From NCBI GenBank assembly GCA_002068415.1, contig MVZM01000007.1:17601-81600 (forward strand): DNA of 64,000 bases, written 5' to 3'. The first letter of the stretch is position 1; every line of letters starts with the position of its first letter. Under the pieces are notes generated by a model. That model was not told where the DNA came from. It saw only the letters and a list, made by a program, of their open reading frames with translations, and did not search any database. This DNA is from Tenericutes bacterium ADurb.BinA124 (lineage in GTDB: Bacteria; Bacillota_I; Bacilli_A; ML615J-28; CAG-698). This document shows, piece by piece, positions 53,660 to 63,280 of this stretch. Both the position numbers and the translations under genes were made by a program.

Positions 53660-54907
53660 TTAGGCGATGGGGATTTTTTTTAGTCCTTGTGAATAATAAA
53701 AGGCTTCTTTATATTTTGCGGAAGCAACAAGATAGTCTAAATAAAATTGATTATAGACTTCATGATAGAGATGGTGCTGGGATATGGTTGGATGAGGAAG
53801 GATTTCACTCTTAAAGAAATCAAGCACCACTTGTTTTTTCTCATTTTTAAATTTCATCAACATAAATTGAATGAATCGTTGATGCAACAAATCATTTTCA
53901 TCGTATAATTTGTTCGTTATTAATTCACATGCTTCATTAATATAGTTTTCATCATCCAATAAATAAACTGTATAAAGTAATAAGGCAGCAAAACGAGCAT
54001 TATGGTAAAGTTTTTGTTCATAAATTTCATCATAGACATCAAACCAGCAATCACCTTTTAATAATATCACCATTTTCCAATACCTAACATCCAACGAAAA
54101 TTGGTTTTCTAGATTTTCGAAACTTAAATTGCGAATTTCTTGTTCGACTTCTTTAAAATATTGTTTAGCATTAAGATCTAACATCATCAATTTAATAATC
54201 AACTGTCGTTGATTAGGAAAACCAATATTTAATTGCGTCATTAATTTATTAAAATACTTGTTAACCATAGAAAAATTTTTAAGGTGATAGCCGGTAATGA
54301 ATTGCTGCTCATAAATCAACCAATTAATTTCTTGGCATTCAAAAGTTAATTTATCCAAATATTGCAAATATTTGCTAGCATCGGAAAATTGATTTGTTCT
54401 TATATAGTATTCAACTACTAAAAACATAAACGGACCAACATCTTCTAATTGCAAGGTATCTTTGATATTATCAAGCGTTTTAATAATGTTTTTAAAATCA
54501 GCAAATTGATTTTGCAATAAATAGTAAAATCCCTTAATTAAATAATTTTGAACATTGAATAAAGAATCGTCAATCATTGTATAAAAGTGATTGATATCAT
54601 CATTACGCCCATATAAATATGCTTTAATAACTTCATTAACACCGTTATGAATAATATTGGATCCAACTTTCGTATAATCAAGATCGACTCGCTCAAAAAT
54701 GGCCTTAATATAATCCTCGTCCACGGAAATGGCATTTTTTTCAAATTTGCACAAATAACTAATTGAACAAATGCCACGTGCCATCTCTTGTAAAGTCATT
54801 TTTCTTCTTAACCGCTCATTTTTAATAATTTGTGCATACAAGTACGCTTTATTGGAAACTTTCTTATTTCCCAATAATAAATCAAATTTTTCAATTTTGG
54901 AAATCAC
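53660..54907 (-). CDS. XRE-family HTH regulator with TPR-like C-terminus (Rgg/PlcR-type layout)
   Basis: A 415-residue protein. Residues about 25-85 form an XRE HTH (LYAQIIKNERLRRKMTLQEMARGICSISYLCKFEKNAISVDEDYI). The remaining 320 residues are all-helical repeats (FYYLLQNQFADFKNIIKTLDN, EYYIRTNQFSDASKYLQYLDKL), the layout of RRNPP peptide-responsive regulators such as Rgg and PlcR. No signal-peptide gene is visible in the 140 bp upstream gap, so peptide sensing is only a possibility. The start is GTG 54907 after AGGGG. It has its own promoter and lies upstream of, and in the same direction as, the tRNA modification genes. Confidence 0.78.
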   Translation of the reverse strand: MISKIEKFDLLLGNKKVSNKAYLYAQIIKNERLRRKMTLQEMARGICSISYLCKFEKNAISVDEDYIKAIFERVDLDYTKVGSNIIHNGVNEVIKAYLYGRNDDINHFYTMIDDSLFNVQNYLIKGFYYLLQNQFADFKNIIKTLDNIKDTLQLEDVGPFMFLVVEYYIRTNQFSDASKYLQYLDKLTFECQEINWLIYEQQFITGYHLKNFSMVNKYFNKLMTQLNIGFPNQRQLIIKLMMLDLNAKQYFKEVEQEIRNLSFENLENQFSLDVRYWKMVILLKGDCWFDVYDEIYEQKLYHNARFAALLLYTVYLLDDENYINEACELITNKLYDENDLLHQRFIQFMLMKFKNEKKQVVLDFFKSEILPHPTISQHHLYHEVYNQFYLDYLVASAKYKEAFYYSQGLKKIPIA

Positions 54908-54940
54908 TTTTCAATCCCCTTTCTCATTATATTTGTTTAA

Positions 54941-54969
54941 ATTATAAAATAATCAAATAATGCTTTCAA
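54941..54969 (-). promoter_or_regulatory. Promoter of the XRE-type regulator
   Basis: TTGAAA (54969-54964), 17 nt, TATAAT (54946-54941) on minus. A second TATAAT lies a few bases downstream near 54930. Confidence 0.65.
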
Positions 54970-54992
54970 GTCATAAAACCGTATTAGTTTTG

Positions 54993-55041
54993 AAAAAATA
55001 ATAAAAAGGCCTTTCGCTACTAATAGTATGCGAGAAGCCTT
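54993..55041 (-). terminator. Terminator after the zinc-protease-like gene
   Basis: On minus AAGGCTTCTCGCATAC pairs with GTAGCGAAAGGCCTT with few mismatches around TATTA, followed by TTTATTATTTTTT. It begins 7 nt after the stop at 55048. Confidence 0.82.
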
Positions 55042-55047
55042 GTGATT

Positions 55048-55752
55048 CTAATAAAGTAAAACATCATAATTTTTCAATTGCCTTTCCAATTTTCGGTGGT
55101 TAGGAACATATTTTTCTAAACGACGGTGAAAATCTACTCCATGATTTGGATAATGGAAATGCAAAATCTCGTGAATGATAACATATGTTACTAAACCAAT
55201 TGGTAAATAATAAAGGCGTGAATTCAAATTAATATGCCTTGTTTTCACATTACAACTACCCCAACTACCGCTCATAAGGCGAAATGACAAGGGCAAAACT
55301 GATTGAGTGTCACTAACCATTTTGGAAAGGATAATTTGGTATTTTTCCGTAACAATACTCTTTGCATAATTTTCAATTTCTCGAAGCGATTCATAATATG
55401 ACTCAGGAACATATAATTTACCATTAAAAAATTTGAAAGGGACGCTTAACTCTTCGTTTTTCACAACCGGAAGCACTTCCCCAAACCAAAGGATTTTTTT
55501 ACCAGCCATCATTTCCCGCAAAGGAAAAAGCGATAATTTCCATTGGATTTTGGACATATTAATTTCTAACCAATCCATATTGGCATGCATGAATGCAATT
55601 GCTTCTTCATCACTCACATGGTTGGGGCAAGAGACGAAAACCCGCAATGAAAACCGAATTTTTAAGGAAAGACGCGAATAATTTTTTCTAATAATAGAAA
55701 CCGGATAGGTTTCACCGCTAATATCAATCGTTGTTTCAGTACATTGGTTCAT
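55048..55752 (-). CDS. YgjP-like zinc metallopeptidase-fold protein
   Basis: A 234-residue protein of the YgjP/WLM-type (DUF45) family. The zinc motif VIIHEILHFHYPNHGVDFH lies near 194-212 (HExxH then a distal His), and the family segment LMSGSWGSCNVKTRHINLNSRLYYLP near 158 precedes it. It also has the N-terminal SLKIRFSLRVFVSCPNHVSDEEA. The catalytic centre looks complete, but the function of the family is unestablished; it may be a soluble protease. ATG 55752 follows AAAGGAGATG. It is 13 nt downstream of the M50 gene stop... i.e. it follows that gene in the same direction, so they probably share a transcript. Confidence 0.85.
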   Translation of the reverse strand: MNQCTETTIDISGETYPVSIIRKNYSRLSLKIRFSLRVFVSCPNHVSDEEAIAFMHANMDWLEINMSKIQWKLSLFPLREMMAGKKILWFGEVLPVVKNEELSVPFKFFNGKLYVPESYYESLREIENYAKSIVTEKYQIILSKMVSDTQSVLPLSFRLMSGSWGSCNVKTRHINLNSRLYYLPIGLVTYVIIHEILHFHYPNHGVDFHRRLEKYVPNHRKLERQLKNYDVLLY

Positions 55753-55765
55753 CAAGACATCTCCT

Positions 55766-56404
55766 TTAGTTAATATTTAATATGAATGCGACCAAATTAT
55801 ATAGAAGTTCTAAGGTGTTGGTTATTAACCAATTAAGAGGTCTATCCAAAACATTAAGAACAATTAAAATAACTAACAAAAACATCCCAATTCTTTCATA
55901 GTACATTAGTTTTCGATACCATTGGTCGGGTAAAACAACGGCCAAAACTTTCGATCCATCCAAAGGGGGAAAGGGAAATAAATTAAAAATTCCTAAACCA
56001 AGATTGATTATCGTTAAATAATAAAAGAAATTACTAACGATTAGAGCGAAACCGCTTAAATCCCAACCAAGAATTTTAAAAATTAACAAATAAACAAAGG
56101 CACTAATAAAGGCTAAAAGAAAATTACTGATAGGACCCGCAATCGCTACCAAAGCCGTTCCTGTCTTGATATTTTTGTAGTAACGCGGATCAATCTCTAC
56201 CGGTTTCGCCCATCCAAAACCAAAAAAAATTAAACTGAGAGTTCCAAAAACATCAATGTGTTTAAAAATATTAAAAGAAAGCCGCCCTTGGGCTTTGGGG
56301 GTTGGGTCTCCCAGCCAAGTAGAAACAAGGCCATGAGAAACTTCATGAACCATGATGGCAATTAATGCCACTGGAACGATATATAATAAATTCCAACTAA
56401 ACAT
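55766..56404 (-). CDS. Site-2 protease family (M50) membrane metalloprotease
   Basis: A 212-residue membrane protein. The metal motif IMVHEVSHGLVSTW is at about 17-30 in the first transmembrane helix. A second motif, NLFPFPPLDGSKVL, is near 140-153, where the Asp is the third ligand. About five transmembrane helices are predicted. It belongs to the short M50B group similar to YwhC/rseP-like, without a PDZ domain. It may cleave membrane proteins within the bilayer; substrates are unknown. A TATAAT -10 lies about 35 nt upstream with a poor -35. Confidence 0.9.
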   Translation of the reverse strand: MFSWNLLYIVPVALIAIMVHEVSHGLVSTWLGDPTPKAQGRLSFNIFKHIDVFGTLSLIFFGFGWAKPVEIDPRYYKNIKTGTALVAIAGPISNFLLAFISAFVYLLIFKILGWDLSGFALIVSNFFYYLTIINLGLGIFNLFPFPPLDGSKVLAVVLPDQWYRKLMYYERIGMFLLVILIVLNVLDRPLNWLITNTLELLYNLVAFILNIN

Positions 56405-56454
56405 AAATAATCCTTTTTAAGAATTATACCATAAAAACTTTAAAAATGTCGTTT

Positions 56455-57135
56455 TTAGCTTAATTTATTATGTTCAAGAAAACTATAATAGCGATTCTTA
56501 CCGACAATGATATGATCGACAATCATAATATCAACTAATTTACTGGCTTGAAGTAATTTTTTGGTAACTAATATATCTTCTGTACTGGGCTCAGGATTAC
56601 CACTAGGATGGTTATGAGCCACGATGATGGCGGAAGCGGACAATTTTAAACCCCATTTTAGAATATCACGAGGATTAAAAATGGTATTATTAATCGTCCC
56701 AATGGAAATCGTTTTTTGCGCAAGAACTTCACTTTTCATGTTTAGAAACAAACAAACCAAGTTCTCTTGCGACAAATGCTGCATGGAATCCTTTAAAAAC
56801 TGGTATGATTGTTGGGGGGAAGAAATTAAAATTTTGGGGGAAGTTGGTTCATTGATTCGTTTTCCCAGTTCAATCGCCGCAATTATTTCAATGGCTTTGG
56901 CTTCCCCGATTCCTTTTGTTTGCATTAATTCCGTAATCGTTGCTTCGTTTAAACGATCAAGTGATTCAAAATTATATAACAATGTTTTCGCAACATCGAT
57001 AGCTGATTGATTATGACAACCAGTACGCAAAATAATGGCTAATAATTCATGAGTGGCTAATGATTTAACGCCATATTTTTGAAGTCGCTTTCTTGGTTGT
57101 TCATCCAATGGCATCTCTTTTACTAAAAAACCCAT
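56455..57135 (-). CDS. radC: RadC/JAB-domain protein
   Basis: A 226-residue protein. An N-terminal UPF0758 helix-hairpin-helix domain (LPRKRLQKYGV-type, LATHELLAIILRTG, LMQTKGIGEAKAIEI) precedes a JAB/MPN metal-binding domain with AHNHPSGNPEPSTED near 173-187. Historic DNA-repair assignment is unproven; the function remains uncertain. It sits 70 nt after folC and before the M50 gene. The ATG is preceded by AGAGGTG. Confidence 0.93.
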   Translation of the reverse strand: MGFLVKEMPLDEQPRKRLQKYGVKSLATHELLAIILRTGCHNQSAIDVAKTLLYNFESLDRLNEATITELMQTKGIGEAKAIEIIAAIELGKRINEPTSPKILISSPQQSYQFLKDSMQHLSQENLVCLFLNMKSEVLAQKTISIGTINNTIFNPRDILKWGLKLSASAIIVAHNHPSGNPEPSTEDILVTKKLLQASKLVDIMIVDHIIVGKNRYYSFLEHNKLS

Positions 57136-57205
57136 AGTTCACCTCTTCTCCTATATATTAGTACCGGCATCATGGGTTTCGTTAAAAAGGGGGAAATTAA
57201 TTAGC

Positions 57206-58480
57206 TTAATTGTCACTAAAAATCTTGATTAAATCAGCAACAAAATATAAACTTCCACAAAAAACAATTAATTTATCCTGCTCTTGCCTAACCTCCTCAA
57301 TAATCTTATTGAGATTCTCTTCGACTCGCTTGTTAGGATGATTTGAATAATCAAGTAAATGGTCCGCTTCATCACTACGTTTATAACTATAGCGAGTAAA
57401 AATGATTTCATCAGCGACTTGATCAAGCAAAGGAATCATTTTCGCTTTGGCTTTATCAGCCGAAACGGCAAAAATGACTTTTAAATAATATTCGCCCTTA
57501 ATGGCCTTTAAAAATTCCGTCAAGCGCATCATACCGTCTAAGTTGTGAGCACCATCAATTAAAATGGTGGGATGATGGGAAACAACTTGCAATCTTCCCG
57601 GCCAGAAGGTATTCCATAAACCCTCATAAATGTTTTTGTTAGTAATAGCGATCCCATATTTTTCGCGTAATAATTTCGCAACTTCAAGCGCTAAACTAGC
57701 GTTTTCGGTTTGATAATAACCCAATAAGCGCACCTTCAAATTAGTGAAATCACCATAATCAAAGGTCGTATGTTCGAGGGTAATGGTAATGTTTTTAATT
57801 TTTTGTTTATCAACTAAAATTAAATCCGCATGTTTGTCTTTCGTTGCTTGGAAAAATTGATTAATTAATTGGTCATTTTTAATCGTTATCAAGGGAATAT
57901 GGGGCTTAACAATCCCTAATTTATTAAAAGCGATTTCTTCCAAAGTATCACCTAAAACATTCATATGGTCAAAATGAACATTGGTGATAACGGATACCAA
58001 GGGGGTGACAATATTGGTTGCATCTAGTCTTCCCCCTAATCCCACTTCAAGGGTGACAAAATCCAAATTTTTGATGCGCGAAAAATAAACATAGGCGATT
58101 AAAGTTACAAATTCAAAAAAAGTCGGTAATTCAATTTCTTGTTGTTCAATCATTGGATATTTCGCAAGCAAATAATTGCCGATTTCTAACAAATCGGAAT
58201 CGGCGATAAATTCATCATTATAAGAAATCCGTTCATTGAAACTAATCACATAGGGAGATATATAGGAGCCGACATTAAAACCGGCCGCCCTTAATATTCC
58301 CTTAATGAAAGAAACCGTTGAACCTTTGCCATTGGTACCACCCACATGGATATATTTAATTCCTTCATGAGGATTACCATAAATGGCACTCAATTTTCGC
58401 ATTTTTTCCATCGACACTTTAGGTGAATGGCGTTTTTGCGCTTCAATCCAAGTAATTAAGTCCGTAACATTATTAAACAT
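57206..58480 (-). CDS. folC: Folylpolyglutamate synthase
   Basis: A 424-residue Mur-ligase-family enzyme that adds glutamates to folates. The P-loop HVGGTNGKGSTVSFIKGIL is near 46-64, followed by SPYVISFNERISYND, EVGLGGRLDATNI and NVHFDHMNVLGDTLEEIA. The C-terminal ligase domain has DGAHNLDGMMRL. Whether it also has dihydrofolate synthase activity is not decided here. It starts 21 nt after the valS stop with AAAGGA; valS-folC-radC resembles the Bacillus order. Confidence 0.95.
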   Translation of the reverse strand: MFNNVTDLITWIEAQKRHSPKVSMEKMRKLSAIYGNPHEGIKYIHVGGTNGKGSTVSFIKGILRAAGFNVGSYISPYVISFNERISYNDEFIADSDLLEIGNYLLAKYPMIEQQEIELPTFFEFVTLIAYVYFSRIKNLDFVTLEVGLGGRLDATNIVTPLVSVITNVHFDHMNVLGDTLEEIAFNKLGIVKPHIPLITIKNDQLINQFFQATKDKHADLILVDKQKIKNITITLEHTTFDYGDFTNLKVRLLGYYQTENASLALEVAKLLREKYGIAITNKNIYEGLWNTFWPGRLQVVSHHPTILIDGAHNLDGMMRLTEFLKAIKGEYYLKVIFAVSADKAKAKMIPLLDQVADEIIFTRYSYKRSDEADHLLDYSNHPNKRVEENLNKIIEEVRQEQDKLIVFCGSLYFVADLIKIFSDN

Positions 58481-58500
58481 ATCATCCTTTTTCTTTGATG

Positions 58501-61116
58501 TTATTCATCAAACTCTTGAAGTAATTTGTTTGTTTCTTCAAGTTGTTTTTGATAATCAAATAATTTGCTCTTTTCACTGTTGATTTTATCTATTGGGGCT
58601 TTATTGAGAAAATGAGGATTGTTGAGCATGCCTTCACAGCGAAGGATTTCCTTCTTTAAGCGCTCTTGATTAAGTAATAACTTTTCTTTTTCTTGTTCGA
58701 CATCAACCAACTGGGATGCAGGAATCATTAAAATTAAACCATTTAAAACATGAACGATTTTTTTAGACGTTTCCAGTTCCGCTGTTGAAAGGGTTAAATG
58801 AGCATAATTGGAAAATTTTTTAAGATAATGGGAATTGTCGTCAAAAAAGGAAAAAGCTTTTTTATCCGTAAATTGGATTTCAATATCAATCGGTTTCGAA
58901 TTGGGAACATTTTTTTCCGCTCTTACTAATCTGATTGTGGAAATAACTTCGAACAACATATCAACATAACGAGCATTAACATCGGGTAAAGCTTGATAAA
59001 TTTCCGGCCATTTACTGATAACAATACTGCCTTCATTGAAAGCTTGGTAGATTTCTTCGGTAACAAAGGGCATGAAAGGATGGAGTAATTTTAATATCGC
59101 CACTAGAACATGCTTTAAAACCGCACAAGTATTGATTTTTTGTTCAGGAGTACCTTCTTGAAAAACCACTTTAGACATCTCAATATACCAAGACGCAAAG
59201 TCGTTCCAAGTAAATTTATAAATCGCCTTGGCCGCCTCTCCAAATTCATATTTTTCCAAGTTTTCATCAGCAGCTAAAATAACTTCATTTAATTTGCTCA
59301 TAATCCATTTGTCAATTTCATTTAGAAACTCAATGTTAATTGGTTCATTCTTAAATTTAGCACTAGCAAAACTAATACCAACATAACGAGAAATATTCCA
59401 CAATTTATTAATAAAATTCCAAGCTGCTTCGATTTTTTCCTCTGAATAACGAATATCTTGACCGGGAGTAGATGAAGTCGTAAGAAAATAACGAAGACTG
59501 TCAATGCCATATTGATTACGAGCTTCAAGCATATCAACACCATTTCCTAAGGATTTACTTACTTTTCTACCTAATTCATCGCGAATAATGCCGTGAATTA
59601 AAACATCTTTAAATGGTCTTTGTTTAGTTAAATAATTTGATTGGAAGACCATTCTCGCAACCCAAAAAAAGATGATATCATAACCAGTTACTAGAACATC
59701 GGTAGGAAAATATCGTTTAAAATCTTCAATTTCCTTCGGCCAACCTAAGGTTGAAAATGGCCAAAGTGCACTGGAAAACCAAGTGTCTAGAACATCTTCA
59801 TCTTGACTCCAACCAGAGCCCTTGGGAGCTTTCACACCGACATATATTTCCTCATTACGGTACCATGCAGGGATACGGTGTCCCCACCATAATTGTCGAG
59901 ATATACACCAATCTTGAATATTGCTTAACCAACTGGTAAAAACTTTTTCAAAACGATTCGGATAAAAGTTTACTTTTTCATCCGACTCTTGCTTTTCTAA
60001 GCTCGCTTTAGCTAATTTATCCATGGCCACAAACCATTGTTTGGATAACCTCGGTTCAACAATCACGCCCGTTCTTTCACTATGACCAACGGAATGAACT
60101 CGTTTTTCAATTTTTTCGCATAAACCTAATGTTTGCAGGTCATTAACTAGGGCTTCTCGGCAAGCGAAGCGATCCATTCCTTCATATTTCCCGGCTAACT
60201 CATTCATCGTACCGTCTTCATTCATACATAAAGGACGTTCTAAATGATGACGAAGACCGACTTCATAGTCATTTGGATCATGAGCAGGTGTTACTTTAAC
60301 AGCCCCTGTTCCGAATGAACGATCAACGAATTCATCAGCAATGATGGGGATGGCACGAACAGTTCCAGGAATATAAACTTTTTTACCAATAAAGGCTTGA
60401 TACCTTTCGTCATCGGGATGAACCATTAAAGCGGTATCGCCAAACATCGTTTCCGGTCGCGTCGTAGCAATCACAATACCACCTTCTCCATCAACAAAGG
60501 GATAGCGGAAATAATAGAAAGCTCCTTCGACATCTTGGTATTCAACTTCAATATTGGATAAAGCGGTTTTACTTTGAATATCCCAATTGATGATTCTTTC
60601 ACCACGGTAAATTAAACCATCGTTATACATTTTAACAAACACATAATTAACGGCTTCATTCAAACCTTCATCCAAAGTAAAGCGCTCACGGGAATAATCT
60701 AAACTTAAGCCCAAAACTTCCCATTGATAGCGAATCAGTTGGGCATATTCTTTTTTCCATTCCCAAGCAACTTCCAAAAATTTTTCCCGCCCCAAATCAT
60801 AACGTGAAATCTTTTCCGCTCGTAGTTTCGCTTCAATTTTAGCTTGGGTAGCAATCCCAGCATGATCCATTCCTGGAAGATAAAGGACATCGAAGCCTTG
60901 CATTCGTTTGCGGCGAATAATGATATCTTGCATGGTTGTATCTAAAACATGACCTAAATGGAGTTTACCCGTAACATTGGGGGGCGGAATGACAATCGTA
61001 AACGGAATTTTATCTTTGTCACCTGCAGTAAAAAATCCTTTTTTAAGCCATTTTTGATATTTACCTTGTTCAACTTTTTGAAAATCATACTTAATTGGTA
61101 AATCTTTTAATTTCAT
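58501..61116 (-). CDS. valS: Valyl-tRNA synthetase
   Basis: An 871-residue class Ia synthetase. The HIGH motif is PPPNVTGKLHLGH near 44-56. The KMSKS motif reads KVSKSLGN near 525, with Val replacing Met, a tolerated variant. The editing (CP1) domain lies between (ATTRPETMFGDTALMVHP). The anticodon domain and a C-terminal coiled-coil arm (about 800-870) follow. It charges tRNA-Val and hydrolyses mischarged Thr-tRNA-Val. It is controlled by its own T-box leader. Confidence 0.97.
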   Translation of the reverse strand: MKLKDLPIKYDFQKVEQGKYQKWLKKGFFTAGDKDKIPFTIVIPPPNVTGKLHLGHVLDTTMQDIIIRRKRMQGFDVLYLPGMDHAGIATQAKIEAKLRAEKISRYDLGREKFLEVAWEWKKEYAQLIRYQWEVLGLSLDYSRERFTLDEGLNEAVNYVFVKMYNDGLIYRGERIINWDIQSKTALSNIEVEYQDVEGAFYYFRYPFVDGEGGIVIATTRPETMFGDTALMVHPDDERYQAFIGKKVYIPGTVRAIPIIADEFVDRSFGTGAVKVTPAHDPNDYEVGLRHHLERPLCMNEDGTMNELAGKYEGMDRFACREALVNDLQTLGLCEKIEKRVHSVGHSERTGVIVEPRLSKQWFVAMDKLAKASLEKQESDEKVNFYPNRFEKVFTSWLSNIQDWCISRQLWWGHRIPAWYRNEEIYVGVKAPKGSGWSQDEDVLDTWFSSALWPFSTLGWPKEIEDFKRYFPTDVLVTGYDIIFFWVARMVFQSNYLTKQRPFKDVLIHGIIRDELGRKVSKSLGNGVDMLEARNQYGIDSLRYFLTTSSTPGQDIRYSEEKIEAAWNFINKLWNISRYVGISFASAKFKNEPINIEFLNEIDKWIMSKLNEVILAADENLEKYEFGEAAKAIYKFTWNDFASWYIEMSKVVFQEGTPEQKINTCAVLKHVLVAILKLLHPFMPFVTEEIYQAFNEGSIVISKWPEIYQALPDVNARYVDMLFEVISTIRLVRAEKNVPNSKPIDIEIQFTDKKAFSFFDDNSHYLKKFSNYAHLTLSTAELETSKKIVHVLNGLILMIPASQLVDVEQEKEKLLLNQERLKKEILRCEGMLNNPHFLNKAPIDKINSEKSKLFDYQKQLEETNKLLQEFDE

Positions 61117-61129
61117 TTCTAATCTCCCT

Positions 61130-61353
61130 TCAAAAAAAGTCCTTAAGCTTTCACTTAAGGACGAATTAACCGTGGTACCACCTTATTTCAACAATTACAT
61201 TGCTCTCATTACCTTTAACGCAGGAATACGGACAGGACTACTAAAGTTCATCTCATCAACTCCAAGGCGACCTTCAAAGTTACTTGATTGGACTTCTCAC
61301 CGACCGTCCTTCTCTAAATCAAAAGTAAGCTCTTACTCTTCCTCTTCTTCGTT
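61130..61353 (-). promoter_or_regulatory. T-box riboswitch leader of valS
   Basis: The T-box core AAGGTGGTACCACGG lies at about 61184-61170 on minus. It is followed by a strong terminator, GTCCTTAAG/CTTAAGGAC (61162-61154 and 61147-61139) with seven T. The specifier loop can be placed: AGTA on the 5' side and GAA on the 3' side, then G and GTC (61271-61269), a valine codon. The bulge tetranucleotide UGGU matches the ACCA end of tRNA-Val. Uncharged tRNA-Val would favour antitermination. Confidence 0.93.
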
Positions 61354-61359
61354 TTATAA

Positions 61360-61388
61360 ATTATATAACTTCATTATTTAAAAGTCAA
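61360..61388 (-). promoter_or_regulatory. Promoter of valS
   Basis: TTGACT (61388-61383), 17 nt, TATAAT (61365-61360) on minus, starting 9 nt after the nadE stop. Confidence 0.8.
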
Positions 61389-61396
61389 CAACTAAG

Positions 61397-63277
61397 CTAT
61401 TCTTCAACTTTAATTCGGTAAATATCGCCATTAAGTTTTAATTCCGTCCTTGGCGATAAAGATATTCCCAATACTTTAGCCCCTTCCGGCATCGTTAAAC
61501 GTTTATATTGTTGAGAATAAAAGCGCTTATTAAAATTATCAACAGCCGCTTGTGCCTTCTTGATATCCATTTGGAAGGCTTTGGTTAGCAAAAAGCTAAT
61601 GCGTTCGGCATCATCACCATCAACTAAAAAGTGATACAGGATAAAGTCATTAATCGCGAATTTGCCAATTACATCTTCAGTCCTTTGCTTACTTCCCGAT
61701 AATTCCGGTGAAATCGGTGCATCAATAATTAAATCCAAGATTTTGCGAACTTCCGGAAAAATCGTTTTATAAAAACGGACGGTTTCAATCACTACCGTTT
61801 TAGTAATTCCGGCATTTAAGCCATACATTGCCATATGATCACCATTAAAGGTCGACCACCCTAGCGCAATTTCACTCATATCAGAAGTCCCAACAACAAG
61901 ACCTTTATGATGGTTAGCAAGATTCATTAAAGTATAAGTTCGAAAACGTGCTTGAACATTTTCATAAGTCGTATCTTTATTTTCCAAATCATGCTTGAGA
62001 ATCGCCAGTTGGCGATTGACATCTTCTTGAATGGGAATGACTAAGCTCGTCACCCCCAATTTATCAACTAATTCTTGAGCATTTTGATTGCTAGTGGGAC
62101 TGTTTTCTTTTGAAGGCATGCGAACAGCAATAATATCCTGGCGTTTTAATTGATAGCGATCATAGGCATAACATAAAGATAACAAGGCTAAAGTCGAGTC
62201 AAGGCCGCCACTAACACCAATTATCGTTTTAGTGACGCCAACATAATCAAGGCGTTTTACAATGCTGGCAGCTTGAATATTAATAATATCTTCAAAATCA
62301 TCAATATGTTTAGGAACAAAGGGATATTTTTCAATCTCTTTTTCAAAAATAAAGGTATCACTTCTTTGCAAATCAAAGGAGACAAAACTAATAGAAGGAT
62401 CACGAACCGAGTCTTGAATACTTTTATAATAACAATTGTTCCGACGCAAAAAGTGAAGTTTTAAAATGTTGATATCGCCATAAATAATACTACTGTGAAG
62501 AGAAATATCATCATCTTCAGCTACAATAATGCCATTTTCAGCAATCAACTTGTGGCTACTAAAAACCGCCTCACTGCTTGATTCACTGGCATTATTGGAA
62601 ACATAAACATAAGCACCATTAAATTTTAAACTCATGCTTTGCGTTAAAATTTGCCGTTTATACCTTTTCCCAACATGAGCCGGTGAGGCACTAGCGTTAA
62701 ACACAATAATAGCGCCATTGCCGTATAAACGTTCATTAGGGGAAATCGGTGCCCACATATCAGCACAAATTTCCGCTCCAAAACTTACTTCTTTGGTATC
62801 GTTCACAAAAATTATCTTCCCAAAGGGAATTTTTTGACCAAGCAATTCGACTGATTGCACATCTTTACTGATGATTGCCCCGGAAGCAAACCAACGGGCT
62901 TCATAAAATTCATTAGTATGCGGTAAAAAATTCTTGGGTACAATCCCTAAAACACGATTTTTTTGAGCAACAAAACCGCAATTATAAATGGTATCGTTAA
63001 TGATAATGAAGGACCCAAAAATAATTACTCCGGCAAAGGGATTATGCTCTAGTAAATAATTAATGGCTTTAAGGGAATCATCATATAAATATTTTTGAAA
63101 AACCAAGTCGCCCACTGAATATCCAGTAATACATAGTTCCGGAAAACAAATAATGGCGGGATCTTTGGATGTCGCTTCCTGCAGCATGGTTAACATTTGT
63201 TTAACATTGAACATCACATCACCAACACGAGCAGTTGGACAAGCGGCAGCCACCTTTAAAAATCCTTGTGAATACAT
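61397..63277 (-). CDS. nadE: Glutamine-dependent NAD synthetase
   Basis: A 626-residue two-domain protein. The N-terminal nitrilase-type glutaminase (about 1-290) has the Glu in CFPELCITGY and the catalytic Cys in GAEICADMW near 170. The C-terminal synthetase has the PP-loop IIGVSGGLDSTLALL near 352 and the SDMSEIALGW segment. It makes NAD from deamido-NAD using glutamine as ammonia source, so it is the long form rather than the ammonia-only form of B. subtilis. It starts 3 nt after nadD with AAGGAG. Confidence 0.95.
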   Translation of the reverse strand: MYSQGFLKVAAACPTARVGDVMFNVKQMLTMLQEATSKDPAIICFPELCITGYSVGDLVFQKYLYDDSLKAINYLLEHNPFAGVIIFGSFIIINDTIYNCGFVAQKNRVLGIVPKNFLPHTNEFYEARWFASGAIISKDVQSVELLGQKIPFGKIIFVNDTKEVSFGAEICADMWAPISPNERLYGNGAIIVFNASASPAHVGKRYKRQILTQSMSLKFNGAYVYVSNNASESSSEAVFSSHKLIAENGIIVAEDDDISLHSSIIYGDINILKLHFLRRNNCYYKSIQDSVRDPSISFVSFDLQRSDTFIFEKEIEKYPFVPKHIDDFEDIINIQAASIVKRLDYVGVTKTIIGVSGGLDSTLALLSLCYAYDRYQLKRQDIIAVRMPSKENSPTSNQNAQELVDKLGVTSLVIPIQEDVNRQLAILKHDLENKDTTYENVQARFRTYTLMNLANHHKGLVVGTSDMSEIALGWSTFNGDHMAMYGLNAGITKTVVIETVRFYKTIFPEVRKILDLIIDAPISPELSGSKQRTEDVIGKFAINDFILYHFLVDGDDAERISFLLTKAFQMDIKKAQAAVDNFNKRFYSQQYKRLTMPEGAKVLGISLSPRTELKLNGDIYRIKVEE

Positions 63278-63280
63278 TTT

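Noticed and set aside
61239..61241. GTA triplet in the valS leader as the T-box specifier
   Set aside because: It lies outside the loop-E specifier loop. The GTC following GAA plus one base fits the fold and also encodes valine.
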